Shown here: piece after piece, positions 17,419 through 27,077 of the stretch | How the letters are laid out: each line of letters opens with the position of its first letter | How positions within the stretch are numbered: the first letter of the stretch is position 1 | From: Variovorax sp. | GTDB lineage: Bacteria; Pseudomonadota; Gammaproteobacteria; Burkholderiales; Burkholderiaceae_C | NCBI GenBank assembly: GCA_025352265.1 | Contig: JANXTS010000062.1 | Location: 1-37,257, forward strand | Direction: 5' to 3' | DNA: 37,257 nucleotides | Notes under the pieces: generated by a model | The model's input: the letters and a program-made list of their open reading frames with translations, nothing else | Told to the model about the DNA's origin: nothing | Databases searched by the model: none | Translations under genes and position numbers: made by a program

Positions 17419-18288
17419 TCACTTGGCCTGGTAACCCGGATGCCATCTGAGCCACCAGCTTTCCAGCCCGCGCGCGAACAAATCGGCGGCCTTGCCCAGC
17501 AGCGCATAGAGAAGGATGCCCACCAGCACGATGTCGGTCTGCAGAAACTCGCGAGCGTTCATCGTGAGATAGCCGATGCCGGAGTGCGCCGAGATCGTTT
17601 CGGCCACGATCAGGATCACCCACATCAGCCCCAGCGAGAAACGCAGGCCCACCAGGATCGACGACAACGCGCCCGGCAGGATCACCTCACGGTAGAGCTG
17701 CCACCGCGTCAGCCCGTAGGTACGCCCCATCTCGATCAACTGCGGATCGACATTGCGGATGCCGTGAAAGGTGTTGAGGTAGATCGGGAAAAATACCGAC
17801 ACCGAGATCAAAAACAGTTTGGCCGTTTCGTCGATGCCAAACCACAGGATGACGAGCGGGATCAGCGCCAGCGCCGGAATGTTGCGCACCATTTGAATGG
17901 TCGAGTCGAGCAGCGTCTCGAAGAACTTGACCGAACCGGTGAGCAGACCCAGCCCGAGCCCCAGGCTGCCGCCGATGGCGAGCCCGCCGAGCGCGCGGCC
18001 GGCACTCACCCTGACGTGCGTCCATAGTTCGCCAGTTACGGCCAGCGTCCACGCGGCCTGTAACACGGCGAGTGGCGCGGGCAGCACGCGCGTCGACAAC
18101 CAGCCAAGCGACGAGGCGATCTGCCAGACCACGATGAGAGTGACCGGCACCAGCCAGGGAATCAGTCGTGCCCCAACGCCCGCCGGCAAGCCGCGCAGGG
18201 TGAACCGAGTCACCGCCGCATCCGCTGCCCTGTTGGCGCCCGCATCACGCTGCACGTGCACAGGCAGCTTGTGTACTTGTTCGTTCAT
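17419..18288 (-). CDS. ssuC: Aliphatic sulfonate ABC transporter permease
   Basis: SsuC is the membrane channel of the sulfonate importer. The 289-residue product has a ~40-residue cytoplasmic N-terminus, then about six helices beginning at LIPWLVPVTLIVVWQIASSL. The binding-protein-dependent permease loop is EMGRTYGLTRWQLYREVILPG (core EMGRTYGLT and EVILPGALSS). VRNIPALALIPLVILWFGID and AETISAHSGIGYL are also typical of the SsuC/TauC family. It lies 7 bases after ssuD and 17 bases before the ssuA remnant. Confidence 0.96.
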   Translation of the reverse strand: MNEQVHKLPVHVQRDAGANRAADAAVTRFTLRGLPAGVGARLIPWLVPVTLIVVWQIASSLGWLSTRVLPAPLAVLQAAWTLAVTGELWTHVRVSAGRALGGLAIGGSLGLGLGLLTGSVKFFETLLDSTIQMVRNIPALALIPLVILWFGIDETAKLFLISVSVFFPIYLNTFHGIRNVDPQLIEMGRTYGLTRWQLYREVILPGALSSILVGLRFSLGLMWVILIVAETISAHSGIGYLTMNAREFLQTDIVLVGILLYALLGKAADLFARGLESWWLRWHPGYQAK

Positions 18289-18295
18289 GCGCAGG

Positions 18296-19483
18296 TTAGC
18301 TTTGCGATTGCAGACGCGATGGCGCGTCGAGATTGGCGACCACCTCGCCGAACGGTCCGGTCAGCGAGCCGCCGGTCAGGCGTGACGACAACTGCGTTTG
18401 CGCCCGGCGCGACAGCAACGGAAACACCAGCTCCGCGAAGCGATACGCCTCTTCCAGATGCGGATAGCCCGACAGGATGAAGTTGTCGAGGCCGAGCGCT
18501 GCGTACTCCTCGATGCGTGCCGCCACCGTCTTCGCATCGCCCACCAATGCGGTACCCGCGCCACCGCGCACCAGTCCGACGCCGGCCCACAGGTTCGGCG
18601 AAATCTCCAGGTCGGCACGGGTGCGCTTGGCGCCGCCCGCATGCAGCGCGGCCATCCGGCGCTGGCCTTCGGAATCCATCTTGGCGAACACCGCTTGCGC
18701 CTTGATCACGGTCGCGTCGTCGACGCGGCTGATGAGCGACTCGGCTGCGCGCCAGGCTTCGTCGTCGGTCTCGCGAACGATCACATGCAGGCGGATGCCG
18801 AACTTGACGGTGCGCCCCTTGCGCGCCGCACGGGCCTTGACGTCGGCGATCTTCTTGGCGACCTCTGCAGGCGGTTCGCCCCAGGTGAGGTACGTATCGA
18901 CCTGCTCGGCCGCGAGCTCGTGCGCAGCCTCCGACGAGCCACCGAACCACACCGGCGGATGCGGTTTTTGCGTCGGTGGAAACAGGAGCTTCGCGCCCTT
19001 CACGCTCAGGTGCTTGCCTTCGTAGTCGAAGCTCTGCCCGTCGTGGCTGCGCGTGATGATTTCGCGCCAGATGCGAATGAACTCGGCCGACTGTTCGTAG
19101 CGCGCTGCATGGTCGAGGTACACGCCGTCGCCTTCGAGCTCGGCCTGATCGCCGCCCGTCACGAGGTTGACAAGCACCCGTCCGCCGGAGAGCCGGTCGA
19201 AGGTCGCGGCCATGCGCGCGGCCAGGCTGGGCTGGTGCAAACCGGGGCGCACGGCGACGAGAAACTTCAGGCGCTTGGTCGAGCCGATCAGGCTCGCCGC
19301 AATGACCCACGGGTCTTCGCACGAGCGGCCAGTCGGGATCAACACGCCTTCGTAGCCGAGGCTGTCGGCGGCGCCGGCCACTTGCTGCAGGTAGTCCAGG
19401 TCGACGGCGCGCGCGCCTTCGGCCGTACCGAGGTAGCGGCTGTCGCCATGGGTCGGCAGGAACCAGAAAATTTGCATCGTCAT
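18296..19483 (-). CDS. ssuD: FMNH2-dependent alkanesulfonate monooxygenase
   Basis: SsuD cleaves C1-C2 and longer alkanesulfonates to an aldehyde and sulfite, using FMNH2 from a separate reductase (SsuE). The 395-residue product matches E. coli SsuD along its length: [74 protein letters not shown] and [21 protein letters not shown] chose ATG 19483 (MTMQIFWF); GTG 19495 and ATG 19477 are also in frame. It begins 13 bases after the ssuA stop. No ssuE is present in the window. The sulfite produced could feed CysI, encoded at 27458. Confidence 0.97.
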   Translation of the reverse strand: MTMQIFWFLPTHGDSRYLGTAEGARAVDLDYLQQVAGAADSLGYEGVLIPTGRSCEDPWVIAASLIGSTKRLKFLVAVRPGLHQPSLAARMAATFDRLSGGRVLVNLVTGGDQAELEGDGVYLDHAARYEQSAEFIRIWREIITRSHDGQSFDYEGKHLSVKGAKLLFPPTQKPHPPVWFGGSSEAAHELAAEQVDTYLTWGEPPAEVAKKIADVKARAARKGRTVKFGIRLHVIVRETDDEAWRAAESLISRVDDATVIKAQAVFAKMDSEGQRRMAALHAGGAKRTRADLEISPNLWAGVGLVRGGAGTALVGDAKTVAARIEEYAALGLDNFILSGYPHLEEAYRFAELVFPLLSRRAQTQLSSRLTGGSLTGPFGEVVANLDAPSRLQSQS

Positions 19484-19496
19484 GGGAGTGCCCACT

Positions 19497-20456
19497 TCAC
19501 GCGAGGTTGGCCGACGCAGCGTCGAGCACGTTGATCCTTTTAGGGATCAGCTTGAGTTCGAAGAAGGTGTCGGCGATCTTTTGCTGCTCGCCGAGGATGG
19601 CTCGGGTGATCGGGCCGATGCCGTATGCCGCGCGGCCGACCGACACATCGACGACCGACTTCGGCAAACCCCACAGCGCAGACAGTTCAGCGGCGAGTTC
19701 GACCTTGTTCGCGGCACCCCATACGTCGATCTTGTTGAGTTCTTCGGTCGTGATGGCCAGCACGTCGGCGTTCTTGGCGACGTAGTCAAGCGACGAGAAG
19801 TAGTAACCGCGGTTGCCCACCACGCCGCTGGCATCGGCCAGGATGTGCGCATCGAGCGATTGCTGTGCCGATGCGAGGAACGGGTCCCAGATCACCCACG
19901 CATCGATCGAGCCTTTTTCGAATGCAGCACGTGCATCGGGCGGCGGCAGGAAGACGAGATTGAGGTCGGCGTAACTCAGGCCCGCCTTCTCGGCCAGCTT
20001 GACGATGAAGTGGTGAACGTTCGAGCCCTTGTTGAGTGCGACCTTCTTGCCCTTGAGATCGGCAGCCGTACGGATGGCCGAGCCCTTCGGCACCAGCACG
20101 GCCTCCGCACCGGGCCGCGGCACAGTGGCAGCGACGTAGGCCAACGGTGCGCCTGCCGCCTGCGCGAAGATGGGCGGCGCCTCACCGACATCGCCGAAGT
20201 CGATCGAGCCGACATTGAGCGCTTCGAGCTGCACCGGGCCGGCATTGAACTCGGTCCACTTGACCGAAACACCCAACGGCGCAAGCCGCTTTTCGAGCGT
20301 ACCGCGACCCTTCAGGATGTTGAGCGTGCCCTTCTGATTGCCGATGCGAAACTGGCGCGACGGCGCTTGCGCCAACGCAGCCAGGGACGGCAAGGCTATG
20401 GCGGCTGCCACGCCCTGGACCAGGCGGCGGCGCTGAATGGAAATAAGAGTCTTCAT
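19497..20456 (-). CDS. ssuA: Aliphatic sulfonate-binding periplasmic protein
   Basis: SsuA captures sulfonates for SsuBC. The 319-residue protein has a signal with three arginines ([16 protein letters not shown], Tat-like), cleaved near ALAQAPSRQ. Family motifs are [75 protein letters not shown] and [20 protein letters not shown] 20456 gives a normal signal peptide; the longer open frame upstream runs back over the sbp gap. It lies 118 bases after sbp. It is the only intact canonical SsuA of this operon and could compensate for the remnant at 17152. Confidence 0.96.
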   Translation of the reverse strand: MKTLISIQRRRLVQGVAAAIALPSLAALAQAPSRQFRIGNQKGTLNILKGRGTLEKRLAPLGVSVKWTEFNAGPVQLEALNVGSIDFGDVGEAPPIFAQAAGAPLAYVAATVPRPGAEAVLVPKGSAIRTAADLKGKKVALNKGSNVHHFIVKLAEKAGLSYADLNLVFLPPPDARAAFEKGSIDAWVIWDPFLASAQQSLDAHILADASGVVGNRGYYFSSLDYVAKNADVLAITTEELNKIDVWGAANKVELAAELSALWGLPKSVVDVSVGRAAYGIGPITRAILGEQQKIADTFFELKLIPKRINVLDAASANLA

Positions 20457-20549
20457 GGGTCGGCTTCTTTCAGACAAAGGCGGTCCCGCACCGCGCATCG
20501 GCGGCGTTGCGAGAGAGCTGGTCGGTTCGGAGAGGCGCTGGCGAAGACT

Positions 20550-20575
20550 GCCGCGCCGGCTTACTTTTGCGCGGC
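20550..20575 (-). other. GC-rich hairpin between sbp and ssuA
   Basis: GCCGCGC at 20550-20556 pairs perfectly with GCGCGGC at 20569-20575 around a 12-base loop, right at the sbp stop codon. No T-run follows on the minus strand, so it is not a classic terminator. An intercistronic stability or partial-attenuation element separating sbp from ssuA expression is plausible. Confidence 0.5.
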
Positions 20576-21621
20576 TACTTTTGCTTCGTCGTGTAGATCT
20601 GGTCGAACGATCCGCCATCGGCGAAGTGTTCCTTGTCCGCCTTGGCCCAGCCACCGAACGCCTCGTCGATGGTCACCAAAGTCAGCTTGGGAAACTGCTT
20701 GTCGTACTTGGCCTTGGCCTTGTCCGATGTCGGCCGGTAGAAGTTGCGGCCGGCTACGTCCTGCCCTTCGTCGGAGTACAGGTACTTGAGGTATTCCTCG
20801 GCCACCGCACGCGTGCCCTTCTTGTCCACGACTTTGTCGACGACTGCCACGCTCGGCTCGGCGAGGATGGAAATCGACGGCACCACGATCTCGAACTTCT
20901 CGGGGCCGAACTCCTTCAGCGCGAGGAAGGCTTCGTTTTCCCAGGCGAGCAGCACGTCGCCCACGCCGCGCTGCACGAAGGTGATGGTCGAGCCGCGGGC
21001 ACCGGCATCGAGCACGGGAACGTTCTTGTAGAGGTTGGCGACGTACTCTTTCGCCTTGGCTTCACTGCCGTACTTGCGCTTGGCGAATTCCCAGGCGGCC
21101 AGGTAGTTCCAGCGGGCACCGCCCGATGTCTTGGGGTTGGGCGTGATCACCTGCACGCCGGCCTTGGTCAGGTCGTCCCAATCCTTCAAGCCCTTGGGGT
21201 TGCCCTTCTTGACAAGGAACACGATGGTCGATGTGTACGGTGCGGAGTTGTGCGGCAGGCGCTTTTGCCAGTCGGCCTTGACCAGTCCGCCGTGCGTGAC
21301 CAGCGCGTCGATGTCACCGCCGAGCGCCAGCGTAGCGACGTCGGCGTCGATGCCATCGATGATCGAACGGGCCTGCTTGCCCGAGCCACCGTGCGACTGC
21401 TTGATCGTCACGTCCTGGCCGGTCTTGGTCTTCCAGTGGGCGGCGAAAGCCTTGTTGTAGTCGACGTACAACTCGCGGGTCGGGTCGTAGGATACGTTGA
21501 GCAGCGTGACCGGTGCCGCGCCCTGCGCGAACGCTGGAGATGCCGTCAGGCCAGCGAGGGTGAAGGCGCTGGCCAGGCCAGCGCCCAGAGAAAGCTTGAT
21601 AAAGTCGCGGCGAAAATTCAT
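20575..21621 (-). CDS. sbp: Sulfate/thiosulfate-binding periplasmic protein
   Basis: Sbp binds sulfate for the CysTWA importer. The 348-residue protein has a clear twin-arginine signal ([14 protein letters not shown]) cleaved near AFAQGAAP. Family motifs are [67 protein letters not shown] and [14 protein letters not shown]. The [11 protein letters not shown] segment is the sulfate-binding signature. ATG 21621 is preferred over ATG 21642 because the signal starts there. No cysT, cysW or cysA is in the window; instead sbp heads the ssu operon, which is unusual. Confidence 0.96.
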   Translation of the reverse strand: MNFRRDFIKLSLGAGLASAFTLAGLTASPAFAQGAAPVTLLNVSYDPTRELYVDYNKAFAAHWKTKTGQDVTIKQSHGGSGKQARSIIDGIDADVATLALGGDIDALVTHGGLVKADWQKRLPHNSAPYTSTIVFLVKKGNPKGLKDWDDLTKAGVQVITPNPKTSGGARWNYLAAWEFAKRKYGSEAKAKEYVANLYKNVPVLDAGARGSTITFVQRGVGDVLLAWENEAFLALKEFGPEKFEIVVPSISILAEPSVAVVDKVVDKKGTRAVAEEYLKYLYSDEGQDVAGRNFYRPTSDKAKAKYDKQFPKLTLVTIDEAFGGWAKADKEHFADGGSFDQIYTTKQK

Positions 21622-21689
21622 GGTTGTGCTGCTCACAGGCATATCGGTGAAGCTGCGGATTCTGAAACCGGCATATAGAAACTGGAACG

Positions 21690-21703
21690 ACTGAGTTCTC
21701 AGT
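21690..21703. promoter_or_regulatory. Inverted repeat between sbp and yggX
   Basis: ACTGAG-TT-CTCAGT is a perfect 6-bp inverted repeat with a 2-base centre, in the 145-base divergent region. It lies 69-82 bases upstream of sbp, where a CysB-type activator would be expected to bind. AT-rich sequence between it and sbp (TCTATATG read on the minus strand) could hold the -10 box. Regulation by CysB is inference. Confidence 0.45.
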
Positions 21704-21766
21704 TCTAAATAGCGAAATCAACTAAGGGCGCTTAGCGCGACCCAACTACCCCCGAAGGCACTCCAA

Positions 21767-22039
21767 ATGGCAAGAATGGTCCAATGCGTCAAGCTCGGCA
21801 CGGAGGCCGAAGGTCTCGACTTTCCGCCGTATCCCGGCGACCTAGGCAAGCGCCTTTGGGCGAACGTCAGCAAGGAAGCCTGGGCAGCCTGGCTCAAACA
21901 GCAGACCATGCTGGTCAACGAAAACCGGCTCAACCTGGCTGATCAACGTGCCCGCGAATACCTGAAGCGCCAGATGGAAAAGCACTTCTTCGGCGACGGT
22001 GCCGATGTGGTCCAAGGCTACACGCCGCCGGTAGCCTGA
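21767..22039 (+). CDS. yggX: Probable Fe(2+)-trafficking / oxidative-damage protection protein
   Basis: YggX is a small cytoplasmic protein that protects iron-sulfur clusters from oxidative damage. The 90-residue product matches the family end to end: the conserved early cysteine ([13 protein letters not shown]), [35 protein letters not shown] and the terminal GYTPP. ATG 21767 agrees with E. coli YggX length. It is divergent from sbp. A link to the sulfur genes through Fe-S enzymes such as CysI is possible but only contextual. Confidence 0.95.
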   Translation: MARMVQCVKLGTEAEGLDFPPYPGDLGKRLWANVSKEAWAAWLKQQTMLVNENRLNLADQRAREYLKRQMEKHFFGDGADVVQGYTPPVA

Positions 22040-22064
22040 AGTCCGCACCCAGCGCGCCCGCTTC

Positions 22065-23939
22065 ATGACCGAACCGGTCGACTGGCGTGCCGACGGCGTT
22101 CCGCGCAGCGAGCGCTTCGACGACATCTATCACACCGAAACCGGCGCGCTTGCGCAGTCGCGCCACGTTTTTCTAGGCGGCTGCGGTTTACCCGAGGCAT
22201 GGGCCGATCTGCCGCAATGGCTGATTCTCGAAACCGGCTTCGGCCTCGGCCTCAATTTTCTGACGGCGTGGCAGGCGTGGCGCGCCGACGAGCGCCGCGC
22301 GCGCCTGCTGCACTTTGTCTCCATAGAAGCACATCCGGTGGGGTCAGCCGATCTGGTTCGCGCCGCAGCGGCGTACCCCGAGTTGGCGGGCATGGCCGAA
22401 GCGCTCGCCGCGCAGTGGCACGGTCTGCTGCCGGGCTTTCATCGTCTGGTTTTCGACGGCGGCAAAGTCACGCTGACCCTTTGCATCGGTAGTGTTCAAT
22501 CGATGCTGCGCGCGCAGCGCTTCGAAGCCGACAGTATTTTTCTCGACGGGTTCAGCCCGCGACGCAATCCCGACATGTGGTCGGTCGACACGCTCAAGCA
22601 GGTTGCCCGGTTTGCACGGCAAGGCACAGGCATCGCGACCTGGACGATCGCGCGGGCCGTGCGCGATGCGCTGATGCAATGCGGGTTCACGGTCGGCAAG
22701 CGAATCGGTCTGCCACCCAAGCGCGATTGCCTCGCCGGTGTGTTCGCGCCGACATGGACCGTGCGACGCCGCGATCCCTTGCCGGTTCGTGTCGAAGCCC
22801 CGGGGCATTGCGCGGTCATCGGTGCGGGGCTGGCGGGTGCCGCGGTTGCCGCCAGCCTCGCGCGACGCGGCTGGCGCGTGACCGTGCTCGACGCGGCCGA
22901 CGGTCCTGCGGCCGGTGCGTCGGGCTTGCCGGTCGGGCTGCTGGCGCCGCACGTGTCGGCCGACGATGCCCTGCTGTCGCGCCTCACGCGTGCCGGCATT
23001 CGGAGCACATGGATCGAGCTGGAACGCCTGCTCCCATCCGGCATCGACTGGCGCGCCACCGGAGTGCTCGAAAGGCGCAGCGACGGCGACACGCGGGTTC
23101 CGAGCGGCTGGAGTGCCGACGGGCCGAACGAGTCCTGGCCGGCCAACGCAAAACGACTGCAGCGCAGCTGCTTGCCCTTCGACGCACCGGCACTCTGGCA
23201 CGCGCGCGCCGCATGGGTGCGACCCCGACGACTGGTCCAAGCGTGGCTGAACCATCCGGACATCACCGTGAAGTACCAAGCGCGCGTGGAACGACTCGTG
23301 CAGCACGGCACGTTCTGGCGTCTCGTCGATGCCAATGGCGACACTCTGGTCGAAGCCGATCGCGTGGTCATCGCAGCCGGCATCGACAGCCGCACATTCG
23401 CGCCGGCCCTCCCCCTACAACCGGTGCGCGGACAGGTCGCATGGGGTCACGCGCCAAACGATGCAGATGCGGATGCGGATGCGGAATTGCCGGACGTGCC
23501 GATCAACGGCGACGGCCATCTGATCGCGCGCGTGCCATCAACCGATGCCGATGCAACCGGTTCGCTCTGGCTCGCAGGCGCTACCTTCGACCGCGACAGC
23601 GTGGACCTTGCACCGCACGCATCGGACACTGCGAGCAACCGCGAGCGACTGGCCCGCCTGCATCCGGGCGCTGCGGCAGCGCTCGACGTCCTCGCGGCCA
23701 ACACCTGGGTCGGTATCCGCTGCGCTTCATCCGATCGTCGCCCACTCGTCGGGTCGCTCGACGAAGCTGCATGGCCCGGTGTCTGGGTGAGCACTGCGAT
23801 GGGCTCGCGCGGCCTCACCTTCGCGGCCCTCTGCGCCGAACTCCTGGCTGCCCACTGGCACGGCGAACCGCTTGCATTGCCGGCGACGCTGGCAAGGGCA
23901 CTCGACACTCGGCGCCTGGCAAAGCCGGGCAAAAGCTGA
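22065..23939 (+). CDS. mnmC: Bifunctional tRNA mnm5s2U biosynthesis protein MnmC
   Basis: MnmC completes the wobble uridine modification mnm5s2U34 of tRNAs for Lys, Glu and Gln. Its FAD domain removes carboxymethyl from cmnm5U and its methyltransferase domain adds the final methyl. The 624-residue protein has the MTase domain first (ETGFGLGLNFL from E56; IFLDGFSPRRNPDMW with D161), then the FAD domain starting at VIGAGLAG near residue 251 and GASGLPVGLLAPH. The C-terminus keeps GIRCASSDRRPLVG and STAMGSRGLTFAALCAELLAA. A DADADADAE stretch near residue 466 is encoded by a short hexamer repeat. It starts 25 bases after yggX. Confidence 0.96.
   Translation: MTEPVDWRADGVPRSERFDDIYHTETGALAQSRHVFLGGCGLPEAWADLPQWLILETGFGLGLNFLTAWQAWRADERRARLLHFVSIEAHPVGSADLVRAAAAYPELAGMAEALAAQWHGLLPGFHRLVFDGGKVTLTLCIGSVQSMLRAQRFEADSIFLDGFSPRRNPDMWSVDTLKQVARFARQGTGIATWTIARAVRDALMQCGFTVGKRIGLPPKRDCLAGVFAPTWTVRRRDPLPVRVEAPGHCAVIGAGLAGAAVAASLARRGWRVTVLDAADGPAAGASGLPVGLLAPHVSADDALLSRLTRAGIRSTWIELERLLPSGIDWRATGVLERRSDGDTRVPSGWSADGPNESWPANAKRLQRSCLPFDAPALWHARAAWVRPRRLVQAWLNHPDITVKYQARVERLVQHGTFWRLVDANGDTLVEADRVVIAAGIDSRTFAPALPLQPVRGQVAWGHAPNDADADADAELPDVPINGDGHLIARVPSTDADATGSLWLAGATFDRDSVDLAPHASDTASNRERLARLHPGAAAALDVLAANTWVGIRCASSDRRPLVGSLDEAAWPGVWVSTAMGSRGLTFAALCAELLAAHWHGEPLALPATLARALDTRRLAKPGKS
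23460..23483 (+). repeat. In-frame hexanucleotide repeat inside mnmC
   Basis: Four copies of GATGC(A/G) followed by a near-copy encode alternating Asp-Ala in a loop of the FAD domain. Six-base units keep the frame, so slippage would change loop length without breaking the gene. Confidence 0.6.
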
Positions 23940-23961
23940 GGATGTGGCCTGAGAATGTGGA

Positions 23962-24885
23962 ATGGCTCTCCGTTACGACATCACCCACACGACCATCTAC
24001 CGCTACAAGAAGCCCGTCACCTTCGGCCTGCACCGGATCATGTTTCGCCCGCGCGACAGCCATGATCTGCGCGTGCTGGCAACGGACCTCAAGGTCAGCC
24101 TCGGCGCAAACATCCGGTTGATTCAAGACCCGCACTCCAACTCGGTCGCGCTGGTGCAACCGCTGGGCGAGGCGAACGAGCTGAAGATCGTCTGCTCCTT
24201 CACCATTGAACAGGTGCCGTCGCTGCTCGACCAGTTGGTGCTGCACCCGGCGGCGGAATTCTTGCCCTTTGCCTATTCGGTCCAAGACCGGCTCGACCTC
24301 GAGCATTACTTGCGTCCGCACCACGACGACCCGCAAGGCGAGCTGATTCGCTGGGCGCATCAGTTTTTGCAGACCGACGCACCCAACAGCACACGCGATG
24401 TGCTGGCGCGCATGAACGCGCACATCGGCAAGAGCCTGACCTACGCAGCGCGCGATGAAGAAGGCACTCAAACGCCGCTCGAAACGTTGCAGCTCGGCAG
24501 CGGCAGTTGCCGCGACTACGCGCTGTTGATGATGGAGGCGGCTCGGCGGCTGGGCGTCGCGACGCGATTCGTGTCCGGCTACCTGTACGACGCGGCACTC
24601 GATTCGCGCGTCGGCGAAGCGGCTGCATCGGGTCCGCCGGCCGGCGGTGTCAGCGCCACCACCGGCGCCGGCTCCACACACGCCTGGCTTCACGCGTACT
24701 TGCCGGGCGCAGGCTGGATCGCCTACGACCCGACCAACAATTTGATGGGCAGCGCGCAATTGATTCGCGTCGGTGTGGCGCGCGATCCGTCCCAGGCCGC
24801 ACCCATTGCCGGCAGTTGGTTCGGCGCGCCCGACGCTTACGAGGGCATGACCGCAACGGTCGTCGTGACACGCCGCCGAAACTGA
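23962..24885 (+). CDS. Transglutaminase-like cysteine protease family protein
   Basis: The 307-residue product has an N-terminal beta domain ([20 protein letters not shown], the typical bacterial transglutaminase N-terminal region) and a papain-like core with a complete triad: Cys183 in [12 protein letters not shown], His240 in [11 protein letters not shown] and Asp256 in AYDPTNN. No signal peptide is seen. Such proteins are often peptidases or amidases, sometimes next to circularly-permuted ATP-grasp genes, which are not present here. The biological substrate is unknown. It starts 22 bases after mnmC and may be co-transcribed. Confidence 0.92.
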   Translation: MALRYDITHTTIYRYKKPVTFGLHRIMFRPRDSHDLRVLATDLKVSLGANIRLIQDPHSNSVALVQPLGEANELKIVCSFTIEQVPSLLDQLVLHPAAEFLPFAYSVQDRLDLEHYLRPHHDDPQGELIRWAHQFLQTDAPNSTRDVLARMNAHIGKSLTYAARDEEGTQTPLETLQLGSGSCRDYALLMMEAARRLGVATRFVSGYLYDAALDSRVGEAAASGPPAGGVSATTGAGSTHAWLHAYLPGAGWIAYDPTNNLMGSAQLIRVGVARDPSQAAPIAGSWFGAPDAYEGMTATVVVTRRRN

Positions 24886-24921
24886 TTTTTTTGGGCCGAC
24901 AGATGTAAGGGTTCGATAAAA

Positions 24922-24991
24922 CTTTCGTAGGACGAAAGGCCGACTCCGCCCCGCTGTCGCGCGCGAGATACCGCCTCAGGGAAAGTCCCTG
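24922..24991 (+). other. Two perfect small hairpins in the leader of the lipoprotein gene
   Basis: CTTTCGT-AGG-ACGAAAG (24922-24938) and CAGGGA-AAG-TCCCTG (24977-24991) are two perfect stems with 3-base loops, 38 bases apart, in the 177-base gap before the lipoprotein start. Neither is followed by a T-run. I do not recognise a known riboswitch. A structured 5' leader is possible. Confidence 0.5.
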
Positions 24992-25062
24992 CTCCGTTGA
25001 TTTTGGTGCGCCATACGCTCACTTCGCCGAATGGCACAACAACACAAAGTACGGAGACATTC

Positions 25063-26604
25063 ATGAGCAAAAAGCGTATTCCGCTTCTCGTCCTTGCAAC
25101 GCTGTCCCTTGCCGCTTGCGGCGGCGGCGGTGGCGGCGGGTACAACGGCCCCCTACCCATTGCAGCAGCGCCGGCTCCCGCGCCCGCACCAGCCCCTGCG
25201 CCCGCACCTGCACCGGCTCCCGAGGAGACACGCCTGCAAGACGGTCGTAATTCGTTTGCGGCCTCCGCCGCCGATGCAGCCGCAACGACCTTCGCTGCGC
25301 TCGTGGTCGACCCGTCCGATACGGTAGTCAACACGACAACCAGCCGCTGGCAAGGCGTGCTCGGCGGCGCTCTCTATCGCGTCGAAGTGCCCGCCAACTG
25401 GAACGGCAAGCTGGTCATGTATGCGCACGGCTACCGCGGTCAGGGCAATCAACTGACTGTCGACAATCCGGGAATCCGGCGCTATCTGATCCAGAACGGA
25501 TACGCCTGGGCCGCGTCCAGCTACAGCAAGAACTACTATGACGTGCGCGCCGGCGTCGAGGACACCAACGCCCTCGCGCTCGGGTTCAGCAAGATCGCCG
25601 CGGCCAACAATCGCACATTGGCCGCGCCGAGCAAGATCTACATCACGGGCGTTTCGATGGGCGGCCATATCACTGCGGCGGCCATCGAAGACGAGGCTTA
25701 CGCGACCGAAAACAACAAGGTCAAGTACAACGGCGCGGCGCCGATGTGCGGCGTATTGGGCGACACCGAGTTGTTCGACTACTTCGGCGGTGCACAGGTT
25801 ACGGCGCAAGTCGAAGCGAGCCTGCCAAAATATCCTTTCATCAACTGGTCGGACATTTCTGCACAGGTGATCGGGACGCTTTTCACCCCGAGTTTTCCAG
25901 CCGCTCCGGTCACCGCGACTGCGGGCGTCGGCGTCAAGTACCAAAGCGTGGTGAAAAACCTGACCGGTGGCGAGCGTCCGATTGCGGCGTTGGGCTTCGC
26001 CTACGGCGGCACGTTCCCGATCGTCATCGGCGTGTTCGGCGGCGACGGTACCGTGAATGGCATCCTGAACAAAAGCGTGGTCGACACCAGCCGCCTCACC
26101 TACACGATCGACGGCGATGCGGCGGGCTCGACCGCACTGAACGCATCGGCGCTGAAGGTGACCGCTGCGGTAGACGCCAACCGCTTGCGTACTGACGGAC
26201 TTCGCTGGATCCCAAAAACCAATGGGCAGTTCAAGATCCCGGTGGTCACGCTTCACACGCTAGGCGATTTTTACGTGCCTTTCAGCATGGAGCAGATCTA
26301 CCAGAAGCGAGTGGCGGCCAACGGCAACAGCACATGGTTGGTACAGCGCGCTGTGCGCGGTGCGTCGCATTGCGACTTCACCACAGCGGAAATGGCCGAA
26401 ACCTTCGACGCAATGATCAAGTGGGAACGTGACGGCGTGAAGCCCGGCGGCGACGATGTGGTGACCGCGGCCACTGTCGCAGCACCGACGTATGGCTGCA
26501 CCTACACGCGCAACACGACCAACCCGAACGACGACACCAACCCGAACGTAGCGGCACTACGGGGTGCGATTGCGGGTTCGCCTGGTGGCACTTGCCCCCC
26601 ATGA
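25063..26604 (+). CDS. Secreted lipoprotein of the alpha/beta hydrolase fold
   Basis: The 513-residue product begins with a lipoprotein signal and lipobox LSLAAC, then a glycine run and an Ala-Pro repeat linker (about residues 32-53), so it is an anchored envelope or surface protein. The hydrolase domain has the oxyanion-type motif MYAHGYRG (H122), a nucleophile elbow GVSMGG with Ser198, a candidate acid Asp402 (LGDFYVP) and candidate His436 (RGASHCDF). This suggests an esterase, lipase or peptidase; the substrate is unknown. A good GGAG Shine-Dalgarno at 25053-25056 decides the start at ATG 25063. The gene ends at a clear terminator. Confidence 0.88.
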   Translation: MSKKRIPLLVLATLSLAACGGGGGGGYNGPLPIAAAPAPAPAPAPAPAPAPAPEETRLQDGRNSFAASAADAAATTFAALVVDPSDTVVNTTTSRWQGVLGGALYRVEVPANWNGKLVMYAHGYRGQGNQLTVDNPGIRRYLIQNGYAWAASSYSKNYYDVRAGVEDTNALALGFSKIAAANNRTLAAPSKIYITGVSMGGHITAAAIEDEAYATENNKVKYNGAAPMCGVLGDTELFDYFGGAQVTAQVEASLPKYPFINWSDISAQVIGTLFTPSFPAAPVTATAGVGVKYQSVVKNLTGGERPIAALGFAYGGTFPIVIGVFGGDGTVNGILNKSVVDTSRLTYTIDGDAAGSTALNASALKVTAAVDANRLRTDGLRWIPKTNGQFKIPVVTLHTLGDFYVPFSMEQIYQKRVAANGNSTWLVQRAVRGASHCDFTTAEMAETFDAMIKWERDGVKPGGDDVVTAATVAAPTYGCTYTRNTTNPNDDTNPNVAALRGAIAGSPGGTCPP

Positions 26605-26629
26605 ACATCGCTTGAAGCGAGATAGAACA

Positions 26630-26653
26630 AAAGAGGCCTTTCGGCCTCTTTTT
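26630..26653 (+). terminator. Rho-independent terminator after the lipoprotein hydrolase
   Basis: AAAGAGGCC pairs perfectly with GGCCTCTTT around a TTTC loop, with the stem running into five T residues. It lies 26 bases past the hydrolase stop and isolates it from the downstream cys genes. Confidence 0.93.
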
Positions 26654-26783
26654 CATTGAGCGCTACACGCGCAATCCTCTCCAAATATTGCAATAGTTAC
26701 TAAATGTGAATTAGTGCGCTTGTCCCGAGGAGGCTGCACAACTAAAACCGATGTTCTTCCCACAGCCCCGAAAGGACCGAGAC

Positions 26784-27047
26784 GTGAACACCGACCGAGT
26801 AGCCCTGATCGTCGACGAACCCATTCCCGGCCACTATTACTGGATCCTGCAGCGCCAGGACGGTGCCGCCTGCCGCGCCGTCGCTGCCGCCGAAGGCCCG
26901 CTGCCGAGCCACGGCTTGGCGCTGATGGCCGGCACCACCGCGTTGCAGCGCCGCCTGAGCTCGCGCGTGCTCGACCGCCGCCCGCTGCCACCCGTGCTCG
27001 ACTTCGAACAGCCCCGCATCGATTTCGCTCCGACCTCGCTTCAATGA
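26784..27047 (+). CDS. Small protein of unknown function upstream of cysI
   Basis: I do not recognise this 87-residue protein. I chose GTG 26784 because AAAGGA lies about nine bases before it; ATG 26751 is in frame but has no nearby Shine-Dalgarno. The N-terminus (TDRVALIVDEPIPGHYYW) is predicted to be strand-like with aromatic residues, and the C-terminal half is Arg/Pro rich (RRLSSRVLDRRPLPPV). No signal or membrane segment is seen. It lies after a terminator and in front of the cys promoter region, so it appears to be a single-gene unit. The codon pattern resembles the neighbours, which supports a real gene. Confidence 0.6.
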   Translation: MNTDRVALIVDEPIPGHYYWILQRQDGAACRAVAAAEGPLPSHGLALMAGTTALQRRLSSRVLDRRPLPPVLDFEQPRIDFAPTSLQ

Positions 27048-27077
27048 ATCGCCGGTGCGCCGCAGAGCGCACCTTGC

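Noticed and set aside
22577..24121. 514-residue open frame on the plus strand
   Set aside because: Overlaps mnmC in another frame; Arg-rich translation without motifs.
24922..24938. Guanidine-II (mini-ykkC) riboswitch
   Set aside because: The paired hairpins are suggestive, but their loops are AGG and AAG and not the ACGR loops that define the class.
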